A DNA stretch of 64,000 nt, taken from Caprella mutica. Its lineage: Eukaryota; Arthropoda; Malacostraca; Amphipoda; Caprellidae. The notes under the pieces are model-generated. The model was given only the letters and a program-made list of their open reading frames with translations, did no database searches and was not told the origin of the DNA. Location: contig CANNZV010000931.1 of the NCBI GenBank assembly GCA_947561585.1, positions 124,001-188,000 of the forward strand, given 5' to 3'. This document shows positions 43,770 to 52,280 of this stretch, in pieces. Each line of letters opens with the position of its first letter. Positions within the stretch are counted from its first letter, which is position 1. The translations under genes and the position numbers were made by a program.

Positions 43770-44813
43770 GTGTCTGTGAAAGAGCTCGCTGCAAACCAGA
43801 CCAACGGCTTGGTGTGTGCGCACAACCACTTCTATTCCGCGTTGGCGCGCGGTATGCCCGCACCGCCGCGCACGCCAACCGAGTTCAACGAAATACTCGA
43901 ACTCGTGTGGTGGCGCCTTGACATGGCCCTCGACCTCGACCTCATTTACCACTCGGCGAAACTCGCCGCACTCACCGCCCTCGAAGCCGGGTGCACCGCC
44001 GTAATCGATCATCACGAATCCCCCAACGCGATCGAAGGTTCGCTGTCCGTTATCGCCGATGCGTGCGCTGAAGTCGGCGTGCGCGTCAACTGCGCATATG
44101 GCATCACCGACCGTCACGGTCCAGCGGGTGCCGCAGCCGGCCTCGCGGAGAACGACCGGTTCTTGTCCGCCGGAGGTGTTGGCAAAGTTGGTTTGCACGC
44201 TGCGTTTACCTGCGAACCCGACACCATTGCTGCAGCAGCAGAAATGGGCCGCAAGCACGGCGTCGGCGTGCACGTGCACGTCGCAGAAGGTCCCGCCGAT
44301 GCGTGGCAGAAACTCGACGGCCACAGCGCGGACGATTGGCTCATCGTTCACGGCGTGCACCTTCCCGATGACCACGGGCTGTCGGGAACGCTCGTGCACA
44401 ACCCCCGCTCGAACATGAACAACAGCGTCGGGTACGCGAACCCAAGGCGATTCTCCAACCCGGTCGCACTCGGCACCGACGGCATCGGTAGCGATATGCT
44501 CGACGAATTTCGGGTGGCGTTTGTGAAGGCACGAGAAGTCGACGTCACGGCAACACCCGACATTATGTGGGGCTGGCTCGAAACCGGGTACGACCTGTTT
44601 CCTGAGGCCAAAAACGACGTCGTTACCTGGAACTACGAGGTCATGGACCCCTGGCGGTTGGCGTACACCACCGCCGTCGCTCCACGCCGTGTCGAAGTCG
44701 ACGGCGAGGTCCTTCTCGACGACGGCGTGCCGACCAAGGTCGACCCTGTCGAAATCAAAACCAAGGCCGCTGAGGCCGCCACCAAACTCTTCGCAAAGCT
44801 CGACGAGCTCTAA
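43770..44813 (+). CDS. ssnA: short SsnA-like aminohydrolase
   Basis: The GTG at 43770 lies six bases after a -10 box that also holds the shared operator, so nothing upstream can code. The 347-residue protein matches E. coli SsnA from its HNHFYSALARGMP (metal ligands His18 and His20) through LELVWWRLDMALD, VIDHHESPNAIEGSL, HVHVAEG, HGVHLPDDH, VHNPRSNMNNSVGYA and LGTDGIGSDM. It lacks the first 55-60 residues, which form the N-terminal beta-sandwich in the 442-residue E. coli protein, and part of the C-terminal one. The active site appears complete. SsnA-like enzymes are amidohydrolases of purine/urate clusters with uncertain substrate. It heads an operon reaching 51280. Confidence 0.83.
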   Translation: MSVKELAANQTNGLVCAHNHFYSALARGMPAPPRTPTEFNEILELVWWRLDMALDLDLIYHSAKLAALTALEAGCTAVIDHHESPNAIEGSLSVIADACAEVGVRVNCAYGITDRHGPAGAAAGLAENDRFLSAGGVGKVGLHAAFTCEPDTIAAAAEMGRKHGVGVHVHVAEGPADAWQKLDGHSADDWLIVHGVHLPDDHGLSGTLVHNPRSNMNNSVGYANPRRFSNPVALGTDGIGSDMLDEFRVAFVKAREVDVTATPDIMWGWLETGYDLFPEAKNDVVTWNYEVMDPWRLAYTTAVAPRRVEVDGEVLLDDGVPTKVDPVEIKTKAAEAATKLFAKLDEL

Positions 44814-44828
44814 CCACGGGATAATTCA

Positions 44829-46364
44829 ATGACGAACACCACCGACACCCCAACGTCCGGATTGGCCGTATTTGGCGATTTTGCGCCCGACGGACGACTC
44901 TCGTACGACAACGCAGTGCAACGCTTCCGCGAACAGAACATCGTGCTGCCAACGTTTGCTCAGCTGCGCAACCCGGGAACAATCCCAAGCTCGATCGTCG
45001 ATCAACTCAGTGGTGTGGACAAGGACGCTGCCGATGCCCGCAACCTGTTCCGCGTGCATTGGTTCAACGAGCATGCCGACGCGCCCGGCGACAACTTTCC
45101 CGGATTTGTCGATGTGCCCACCCACATCGAACTCCCCAGTGAAATGACCGGAGTCGACGCCCGAATCGTGCTGGCCTTCGGCAACCGCTTCCCCATGATT
45201 CGCGCCCACAAGGTGCTCGCCGCCTACAGCTGCTTGGCGGCACGCCTAGTTACTGGACGCTTCGACCCGAGCCGCAACCGGGCGATCTGGCCGAGCACCG
45301 GCAACTACGCCCGCGGCGGTATCGCAATCAGCAAGATCATGGACGTCCGAGGCGTCGCAATCCTGCCGGAAGGCATGAGCCGTGAACGCTTCGAGTGGCT
45401 CGAGCGCTGGACGATCAACCCCGACGAAGATGTCATCAAGACGTTCGGCACCGAGAGCAACGTCAAAGAGATCTACGACGCGTGCAATGAATTGGCGCTC
45501 GACCCCACGAACGTGATTCTCAACCAGTTCAGCGAATTCTCGAACCACGTTGGGCACTACGCCGTGACCGGGCCATCGCTCGAAACCGTGTTCAACCACG
45601 TCACCAAAGACACCGGCGGCAACCTCGCAGCCTACGTGTCGGCATCGGGTTCAGCGGGCACGCTGGGTGCCGGCGACTACCTGAAGGACGAACACGGCGC
45701 GAAGATCGTCGCCGTCGAAGCACTCGAGTGCCCGACCCTTCTGCACAATGGCTTCGGCGAGCACAACATTCAAGGCATCGGCGACAAGCACGTGCCGCTC
45801 ATCCATAACGTCACCAACACCGACATGGTCGTTGGCGTGAGCGACGACTCGACGAACCGCCTCGACATCATGTTCAACACCCCGGCAGGCAAGCGCGTGC
45901 TCGCAGAGCGAGGTCTCGATCCGGTGCTCGTCGACATGCTCGTCGATTTCGGCTACTCGTCGATTTGCAACACGCTCGCCGCGATTACCGCTGCAAAGGC
46001 AATGAACCTTGGATCAAACGATGTCGTCATGTCTGTCGCCACCGACGGTTCCGACCTCTACAACTCCGACCGTGAGCGCATCATGAGCGAGCACTATGCG
46101 GGCGGTTTCGACGATTCTCACGCCAACGAGGTGTTCGAGAACCACATGGTCGGGCTACCCACCGAGCACATGGAGATGGGCGATGTCGAGCGCAACCGCG
46201 TGTTCAACCTCGGGTACTACACGTGGGTCGAGCAGCAAGGCATCGACATCCCCGACTTCGAGGCCCGCCGCAGCCAGGATTTCTGGAGCGGGCTGCGCGG
46301 TCTTGCCGACAAGTGGGACGGAATGATCGAGGGATTCAACGAAGCCACCGGCGCCGGCCACTAG
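44829..46364 (+). CDS. fold-type-II PLP enzyme, 511 residues, unassigned lyase
   Basis: The protein shows the tryptophan-synthase-beta fold: the PLP lysine in MIRAHKVLAAY (Lys128), the glycine-asparagine loop WPSTGNYARGGIAI (about 154-167), and the phosphate loop SGSAGTLGAGDYL near 279. Its N-terminal 100 residues and long C-terminal part (about 360-511) exceed the usual 300-400 residues of cysteine synthases and ammonia-lyases. E. coli and gut purine clusters use the PLP enzyme YgeX (diaminopropionate ammonia-lyase) late in the pathway; this one could have a related role but is not YgeX by length or motifs. It starts 15 bases after ssnA, so they share a transcript. Confidence 0.75.
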   Translation: MTNTTDTPTSGLAVFGDFAPDGRLSYDNAVQRFREQNIVLPTFAQLRNPGTIPSSIVDQLSGVDKDAADARNLFRVHWFNEHADAPGDNFPGFVDVPTHIELPSEMTGVDARIVLAFGNRFPMIRAHKVLAAYSCLAARLVTGRFDPSRNRAIWPSTGNYARGGIAISKIMDVRGVAILPEGMSRERFEWLERWTINPDEDVIKTFGTESNVKEIYDACNELALDPTNVILNQFSEFSNHVGHYAVTGPSLETVFNHVTKDTGGNLAAYVSASGSAGTLGAGDYLKDEHGAKIVAVEALECPTLLHNGFGEHNIQGIGDKHVPLIHNVTNTDMVVGVSDDSTNRLDIMFNTPAGKRVLAERGLDPVLVDMLVDFGYSSICNTLAAITAAKAMNLGSNDVVMSVATDGSDLYNSDRERIMSEHYAGGFDDSHANEVFENHMVGLPTEHMEMGDVERNRVFNLGYYTWVEQQGIDIPDFEARRSQDFWSGLRGLADKWDGMIEGFNEATGAGH

Positions 46365-46430
46365 ATACGTCTTGCCAAGACACAAGCGGGCGACCGCTCG
46401 TGTGATGGCGATCACGGTGAGGAGCCAACG

Positions 46431-47549
46431 ATGACGGAGATGAACCCCTTTTTGCGTTACCGAGAACGCTTGGACAGCTACGCGTCGGTCCGCAACAGAA
46501 AAATGTCCGACCAGCAATGGGTCGACATTGTGGGCAATCTTGATGCAGCCGTCGCAACGATTGAAGGGCACGGCTTCGCCGAGACCCCGCTGACCAACGC
46601 CCCGGCGCTCGCAGCAGCTGCGAACCTCGATGTCGATCTGTGGATCAAGGCCGAGCCGCACAATGTCGGCGGTTCGCACAAAGCCCGGCACTTGATGGGG
46701 GTCGCTATTGCGATGCTTGTCGAGGAAGCACTCGGCGCGCCTGCGGCGAAACGCTTGGCGATTGCGAGCTGCGGCAACGCAGCTATGGGCGCTGGCGTGA
46801 TCGCCGCGGCGATGCAACGCCCCCTCGACGTATTCGTTCCAACATGGGCCGACGACACCGTTGTCTCGCGTCTCGAAGCGCTCGGTTCGACCGTGAATCG
46901 GTCCGAGCGACGCGAGGGCGAAGCGGGCGACCCCGCCTACCTGCGCTTTAGGGAAGCCGTGAATTCGGGAGCGCGAGCGTTCAGCGTGCAAGGGACCGAC
47001 ACCCCCACGACGTTCGATGGCGGTCGAACACTTGGATGGGAGCTCGCCGACCAGCTCGACGATATCGATGCGCTCTACATTCAGGTCGGGGGTGGCGCGC
47101 TTGCAACTGCGGTGTCGCTCGCAGTTCCGAGTGCGCGCCTGCACCCCGTGCAAGCGGAGGGCTGCGCCCCACTACGGCGGGCGTGGGACAAACTCGCCCC
47201 CGAATTCGATTTCGACGCGGCTGCCGAGAACCCCGACGCATACATGTGGGCGTGGGAAAACCCCACGAGTTTCGCTTCGGGGATCCTCGACGACGTCACC
47301 TACGACTGGTTGCCGTTGCTCGCCCAAACCCACCGCACCGGAGGCGAGCCGATCGTCACCGAAGAATCGCTGATCGTGGGCGCATACGAATTGGCGCATG
47401 CACACACGGATATCCCCGTGTGCTCGACGGGGGCAGCAGGGCTCGGCGGCCTGATGGCCCAACCCCCACGCTCACCCAAAGGCGGTAACCATGAAGGCAC
47501 CGCTCCCGAACGTGTCGTTTTGCTCTTCACGGGCATCGACCGGACGTAA
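46431..47549 (+). CDS. fold-type-II PLP enzyme, ammonia-lyase-like
   Basis: The ATG follows GTGAGGAG. The 372-residue protein has NVGGSHKARHL (PLP lysine Lys84), ASCGNAAMGAGVIAA near 123, QVGGGALATAV near 223 and a C-terminal VCSTGAAGLGGL, the pattern of threonine synthase, dehydratase and diaminopropionate ammonia-lyase-like enzymes. It lies 66 bases after the larger PLP gene and 19 bases before the molybdenum hydroxylase genes. By analogy with YgeX in purine clusters it may deaminate a diamino or hydroxy amino acid to a keto acid and ammonia. Substrate unproven. Confidence 0.75.
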   Translation: MTEMNPFLRYRERLDSYASVRNRKMSDQQWVDIVGNLDAAVATIEGHGFAETPLTNAPALAAAANLDVDLWIKAEPHNVGGSHKARHLMGVAIAMLVEEALGAPAAKRLAIASCGNAAMGAGVIAAAMQRPLDVFVPTWADDTVVSRLEALGSTVNRSERREGEAGDPAYLRFREAVNSGARAFSVQGTDTPTTFDGGRTLGWELADQLDDIDALYIQVGGGALATAVSLAVPSARLHPVQAEGCAPLRRAWDKLAPEFDFDAAAENPDAYMWAWENPTSFASGILDDVTYDWLPLLAQTHRTGGEPIVTEESLIVGAYELAHAHTDIPVCSTGAAGLGGLMAQPPRSPKGGNHEGTAPERVVLLFTGIDRT

Positions 47550-47568
47550 CGCACGAGAGATAGATGAC

Positions 47569-49044
47569 ATGACTACGCAATTTACGATCCACGACGTGCA
47601 ACGACCCGGCCGTGACGTCGAATCCGTCATACGGCCGACCTCACTGCGCGAAGCGCTGCGTGCGCTGCTCGACAACCCTGGCGCTCGCCCGCTCGCCGGA
47701 GGCACCGACCTGCTGCTCGATCTGGAACGAGGCGAAGGTGGCGAAGCGGTGACGCTCGTGGACCTCACCACCATCGAGGGGTTCCGCAGTATTTCCGACC
47801 TTGGCGACCATTGGGTCCTCGGCGGCGGTGTGCGACACAACCAAGTGGTCCAACACGTTGGGCTGCGAAACACGGCGTTGCCGCTCGCGCAGGCGTGTTT
47901 GGAAATTGGGTCTCCGCAGCTGCGGAACCGGGCAACGCTCGCGGGGAATCTTGCGACTGCAAGCCCAGCCAATGATTCGATTTCGGCGCTGATGGCACTC
48001 GGAGCATCCGTGGAACTCGCTACGTTGCACGACGACGACGTGACGACTCGACTCGTCGACGTCGACTCCTTCTTCACCGGCTTTCGTGCCACGGTCATCG
48101 AGCCCCACGAGCTCATCTCGGCGATTCACGTTCCCAAGCTGGGCGTTCGGGAGCGGGGAATTTGGGTCAAGCTGGGCTTGCGTCGCGCTCAGGCGATCAG
48201 TGTCATACACGCCGGGTTCGTGCTCGAACTCGACGATGACCTCGTGACATCGGCGAGAGTCGCGGTGGGCAGCGTGGCCGCGACGGTCGTGCTCCTGGAC
48301 GAATGCGCGAGTGCGCTCGTTGGGAAGCGCCTCGATTCTGACACCATCGCGGAAGCTGCGTCCGCGGCAGCACGTGCTGTTGAACCAATCACCGATGGCC
48401 GCGCAACCGCCGCCTATCGCAATGATGGCATCGAGGTATTGGTCGAGCGGTCGCTACGGGCCCTGAGCGACAACGCGCAAGGGCAGATGTGGCCCAAGGA
48501 CCCGCCGACGCTGAGCACGAGTAAAGAACTCGAGACGGTGGCGCCGCAACGCAACCCCATCGTTGGTGAAGACACCGCAATTTCCGTAACGGTGAATGGT
48601 ACGGAGATCACCGGATCCCGTGCGACGATGGTGCTCCTCGATTGGGTACGTGACGTGGCGGGACTAACCGGCATGAAAGAAGGTTGCGCCGAAGGGGAGT
48701 GCGGGGCGTGCACCATGCTTCTCGATGGGGCCGCTGTCATGAGCTGCCTGGTTTCGGCAGCACAAGCCGACGGGCGAGAGGTGAGCACTGTGGAGGGCCT
48801 GGCCGCATCGGGCGAACCGCACCCAATCCAAAAAGCATTCGTGGATGACTTCGCCGTGCAATGCGGCTTCTGCATCCCCGGCTTTTTGATGTCGGGTGCA
48901 CGGTTGCTCGACGAAACCCGTAACCCGACCACCGAACAAATTCAGCTCGCACTATCGGGCAACCTGTGTCGTTGCACCGGCTACTACCCAATTACCCAAG
49001 CCGTCGTCGACGCGGCAGTAACGATTCGAGGCACCAATGAGTAA
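47569..49044 (+). CDS. molybdenum hydroxylase FAD/[2Fe-2S] subunit, reversed domain order
   Basis: The ATG at 47569 gives 491 residues. The N-terminal half (about 1-290) is the FAD domain of CoxM/XdhB type, with LAGGTDLLLDLE near 44 and RNRATLAGNLATASPANDSI near 120. After a linker, the C-terminal part (about 330-491) is the [2Fe-2S] domain, with CAEGECGACTMLLDG, MSCLVS, VQCGFCIPGFLMS and GNLCRCTGYYP. In classical XdhA the iron-sulfur domain comes first; here the order is FAD then FeS. The stop overlaps the Mo subunit's start by eight bases, so they form a complex that oxidises a purine or aldehyde-like substrate and passes electrons to NAD or another carrier through FAD. Confidence 0.88.
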   Translation: MTTQFTIHDVQRPGRDVESVIRPTSLREALRALLDNPGARPLAGGTDLLLDLERGEGGEAVTLVDLTTIEGFRSISDLGDHWVLGGGVRHNQVVQHVGLRNTALPLAQACLEIGSPQLRNRATLAGNLATASPANDSISALMALGASVELATLHDDDVTTRLVDVDSFFTGFRATVIEPHELISAIHVPKLGVRERGIWVKLGLRRAQAISVIHAGFVLELDDDLVTSARVAVGSVAATVVLLDECASALVGKRLDSDTIAEAASAAARAVEPITDGRATAAYRNDGIEVLVERSLRALSDNAQGQMWPKDPPTLSTSKELETVAPQRNPIVGEDTAISVTVNGTEITGSRATMVLLDWVRDVAGLTGMKEGCAEGECGACTMLLDGAAVMSCLVSAAQADGREVSTVEGLAASGEPHPIQKAFVDDFAVQCGFCIPGFLMSGARLLDETRNPTTEQIQLALSGNLCRCTGYYPITQAVVDAAVTIRGTNE

Positions 49045-51280
49045 CGACGATGCGATAGGAACCGGCGCACCGCGCGCCGATGCCCACGGCAAGGTCACCG
49101 GCGCCACCGGTTATGCAGGAGATCTTGCTCCCGCCAACGCACTCGTCGCGAAGATCGTGTTCTCCAATGAGCCCCACGCTCGCATGATCTCTATGGACAC
49201 GACCGCCGCCGAGGCCCATGACGGTGTCATAGCGGTGCTCACTTCGGCTGATGTGCCGGTGAACGAATACGGACTCACGATGTTTGACCAGCCCGTTATC
49301 GTCGGCGTGAACCACACCGGCCGCACGGCCGTCGACCCGTCGGTTAGCCGGTGGGAAGCCGACAAGGTTGCGGTCGTCATCGCCGAAACCGTCGAGGCCG
49401 CAAACGCGGGTGCCGCGCTCATCACCATCGAGTGGGAACCGCTGCCGATCGTCGAGAACGTCGAACAGGCCCGCAACACCGACACGCTCGTTCACGACGA
49501 GGTCGCCGACAATACCTACTACGAGCTTCGGATTCGTAAAGGCGACATGGACAGCGGCTGGGCCGAGTCCGATTTTGTGGTTGAAGGCACCTACGAGCTG
49601 CCCTACCAAGAGCACGCCTACCTTCAGGTAGAAGCGGCCACATCTTGGGTCGACGCCGACGGCCGAATCACGGTCGAAACCGGTGGGCAGTGGGCCTGGG
49701 AAGACCAACAGCAAATTGCCCATGCCCTCGACCTCGACGACGACCGGGTACGCGTAATCTATGCCGCGATCGGCGGCGCGTTTGGCGGCAAGGAAGACAT
49801 GACGCTGCAAATCGTCATGGCGCTCGCCGCTCAACGTGTCGCAGCCCTCGGCATCGACCGTGCCGTGCATTGTCGGTGGAGCCGTGAAGAATCGATCGTT
49901 GGGCACCACAAGCGCCACCGCGCCACGATCCACGCAAAGCTCGGGGCGTCTGCCGATGGCAAGATCACGGCGGTCGAAGCCGAGGTGCTGCTCGACGCTG
50001 GGGCATACAACTACACGTCGAACAAGGTGCTCGGAAACGCGCACCTTTGCGTTGCCGGCCCCTATGACGTGCCGAACGCTCACATCGACAGTCGAGCCAT
50101 CTACACAAACACCGTTCCCGGTGGAGCGTTCCGCGGTTTTGGTGGCCCGCAAGGTGCCTTCGTCGCCGAAACGCAGATGAACAAGATGGCCGAGGCAATG
50201 GGCATTGACCCCGTTGAGCTTCGCCGCCGAAACGTGCTCACCGATGGCAGCGAGGGCATTACCCAAGCAACGATGCCCGATGGGGTCACGCTCCCCGAGG
50301 TGCTCGAGGCGTGCGCGTCATCGGCTCGCATGGACGGCGATCTGCATCCGGCACGGCCCTTCAATCCGGTTGCGTCGCTTCCGCCAGATGACGGATCGAT
50401 TCGCCGCGGCCGCGGATTTGCCGGCGGTTATAAGAACGTCGGGTTCAGCTTCGGATTCCCCGAGCGGTGCGAAGCCGAAATTCGCCTCCACGGCGACGAT
50501 GGCGATGAGTTTCCGACGTCGGCGGAAATCTTCCACGGTGCCGCCGAGGTGGGGCAGGGCGCACATCAGGCGCTACGTCAGATGACGGCAGAGGCCACCG
50601 GTGTTTCCCTCGAGAACGTCACCGGTGAATTCTCCGACACCGCCACGACCGGCGACTCCGGTTCGGTGTCTGCGTCGCGGATGACGTTCATGGCCGGAAA
50701 CTCGATTCGCGGCGCAGCCGAAGAAGCCGAAAAGGCGTGGCGCGACGGCGAACGTCCGGCGATCGGCCGGTTCCGGTACACGCCGCCGCCGACCGAGTCG
50801 CTCGATCCCGAGACGGGCACTGGGCAGCCAAACTTCAGTTACGGCTATATGGCCCAAGCCGTCGAGGTGTCGGTCGATGTCGGTACCGGGCACATTCGAG
50901 TGGACCGAGTCACCAGCGTGCACGATGTGGGTCGAGCCATCAACCCGCGACTTGTCGTGGGGCAAGTGGAGGGCGCTGTAGTGCAGGCCCACGGTTACGT
51001 CATGAGCGAAAACCTTGTCGTGACCGACGGACGTATTCGAAACCCGCGTCTGAGCAGCTATCTGATTCCTGGTATTGGCGATATTCCCGAGCACGTCGAA
51101 AGCGTGATCCTTGAGCTTGCGGACCCTCACGGCCCGTGGGGGGCGCGAGGTATGGCCGAGATGCCCTACATCACCTACGCACCCGCCGTGATCGCTGCCG
51201 TGCACGACGCCACCGGTGTGTGGTTTGACGAGTTCCCGCTCACGCCGAGCCGAGTGCTCAACGCGCTGAATTCCAACTAG
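49037..51280 (+). CDS. molybdenum hydroxylase, molybdopterin-binding subunit (XdhB/CoxL-like)
   Basis: The 747-residue subunit has the two-part Mo-binding build: DAHGKVTGATGYAGDL at the N-terminus, AAIGGAFGGKEDM near 252, PGGAFRGFGGPQGAF near 358, VGQGAHQALRQM near 507, VHDVGRAINPRLVVGQVEGA near 628 and the catalytic glutamate in GARGMAEMPYI near 702. It should form a complex with the FAD/FeS protein just upstream. No CO-dehydrogenase-type CSFR loop is seen, so it is a purine- or aldehyde-type hydroxylase, not a CO dehydrogenase. It closes the ssnA operon and converges on the second importer. Confidence 0.88.
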   Translation: MSNDDAIGTGAPRADAHGKVTGATGYAGDLAPANALVAKIVFSNEPHARMISMDTTAAEAHDGVIAVLTSADVPVNEYGLTMFDQPVIVGVNHTGRTAVDPSVSRWEADKVAVVIAETVEAANAGAALITIEWEPLPIVENVEQARNTDTLVHDEVADNTYYELRIRKGDMDSGWAESDFVVEGTYELPYQEHAYLQVEAATSWVDADGRITVETGGQWAWEDQQQIAHALDLDDDRVRVIYAAIGGAFGGKEDMTLQIVMALAAQRVAALGIDRAVHCRWSREESIVGHHKRHRATIHAKLGASADGKITAVEAEVLLDAGAYNYTSNKVLGNAHLCVAGPYDVPNAHIDSRAIYTNTVPGGAFRGFGGPQGAFVAETQMNKMAEAMGIDPVELRRRNVLTDGSEGITQATMPDGVTLPEVLEACASSARMDGDLHPARPFNPVASLPPDDGSIRRGRGFAGGYKNVGFSFGFPERCEAEIRLHGDDGDEFPTSAEIFHGAAEVGQGAHQALRQMTAEATGVSLENVTGEFSDTATTGDSGSVSASRMTFMAGNSIRGAAEEAEKAWRDGERPAIGRFRYTPPPTESLDPETGTGQPNFSYGYMAQAVEVSVDVGTGHIRVDRVTSVHDVGRAINPRLVVGQVEGAVVQAHGYVMSENLVVTDGRIRNPRLSSYLIPGIGDIPEHVESVILELADPHGPWGARGMAEMPYITYAPAVIAAVHDATGVWFDEFPLTPSRVLNALNSN

Positions 51281-51284
51281 CCCG

Positions 51285-52280
51285 CTATCGCTCTTCTCGT
51301 CGGTACGCCTGCCCGATCGCTGCCGGTGCCACGCTCGGACGGTTGCGCGACCGGACCGACAACAGCACGAGGGCCACGATCGTGAGCACGTAGGGCAACA
51401 TGCTGACGAGAATCGGGTTGATCTCGGCCGTGATGCAATTGGTGATCTCATCCGCGCTGCATTTGCGGGTTTGGAAACGAGGCCCGACGGCAATCAGGCC
51501 GCCGAACAGCAGCGCCCCAACGAGGACCCGTCCGGGTCGCCATGCGCCGAAGATAACCAAGGCAACTGCAATCCAGCCCAACCCGCCAACGATCGACTCG
51601 TTCCAGTTGGGAGTGACTTTCAACGTAAGATACGCGCCAGCCAGCCCGGCGAATGCGCCGCCGAGGGCGACCGCAACGAGACGCGTCGCCACGACCGGCG
51701 TGCCGGCGGCATCTGCGGTGGCGGCGCTCTCGCCGACAGCTCGCAGGTTCAACCCAGCGCGTGTGCGCGTCATCACAAACCAGGTGGTTGCGCCCAACGC
51801 GAGCGCCACCCAACCCATGGCATCCATCGAGAACAGTGTGGGCCCGACGCCGGGCAGCTCGCTCGCAGCGCCGAGTGAGAGGTTCTCGAATTGAGCACCC
51901 GAACGTTGGCTGACTAGGTCGGTGCCCAAGAACGCGGCCAGACCGAGCCCCAAGATGGTGAGGGCGAGGCCCGACACCACCTGATCCGCGCCGATCACGA
52001 CAGCGACGACGCCGTGAATCATCGCGAACAGCGCCACACATGTGGCTGCGATCAGCGCAGCCGCCCACGGCGAACCGGTTTGGATACCGGCCCAGTAGGC
52101 GGTCATGGCTCCCATTGCCATCATTCCCTCAACGCCAAGGTTGAGTACGCCGGCCTTTTCCGCAATGACTTCGCCAAGTGCTGCGAGGTACAGCAAAATG
52201 CCAAATTCGATCAGATTGATCCACATGCCGGTGTCGGCGAGCAGGACCTGAAGGTCACCGAGAATTCCTGCGGTGATCAT
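51285..52280 (-). CDS. second BMP-type ABC importer, permease
   Basis: This 331-residue BPD_transp_2-type permease has LGEVIAEKAGVLNLGVEGMMAMGAMTAYW near residue 36, GLNLRAVGESAATADAAG near 188, and about nine helices. It overlaps its partner permease by four bases (ATGA) and ends the operon. A long hydrophilic tail (RSRNRPSVAP) follows the last helix. Like its counterpart at 28989-29942 it should move a nucleoside-like substrate, but the two importers are only distantly alike and may have different ligands. Confidence 0.9.
   Translation of the reverse strand: MITAGILGDLQVLLADTGMWINLIEFGILLYLAALGEVIAEKAGVLNLGVEGMMAMGAMTAYWAGIQTGSPWAAALIAATCVALFAMIHGVVAVVIGADQVVSGLALTILGLGLAAFLGTDLVSQRSGAQFENLSLGAASELPGVGPTLFSMDAMGWVALALGATTWFVMTRTRAGLNLRAVGESAATADAAGTPVVATRLVAVALGGAFAGLAGAYLTLKVTPNWNESIVGGLGWIAVALVIFGAWRPGRVLVGALLFGGLIAVGPRFQTRKCSADEITNCITAEINPILVSMLPYVLTIVALVLLSVRSRNRPSVAPAAIGQAYRREER

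Noticed and set aside
41640..44399. Open frame of 919 codons on the minus strand
   Set aside because: It is antisense to the xanthine dehydrogenase and ssnA-like genes, whose motifs are unmistakable; its translation is low-complexity and shows no domain. High GC makes long antisense frames common.
48992..50266. Open frame of 424 codons on the minus strand
   Set aside because: Antisense to the molybdenum-binding subunit; no domain pattern in the translation.
49037..51280. Aerobic CO dehydrogenase large subunit
   Set aside because: The CoxL-specific AYxCSFR loop is not present; the FRGFGGPQ site is of the general xanthine/aldehyde hydroxylase type.
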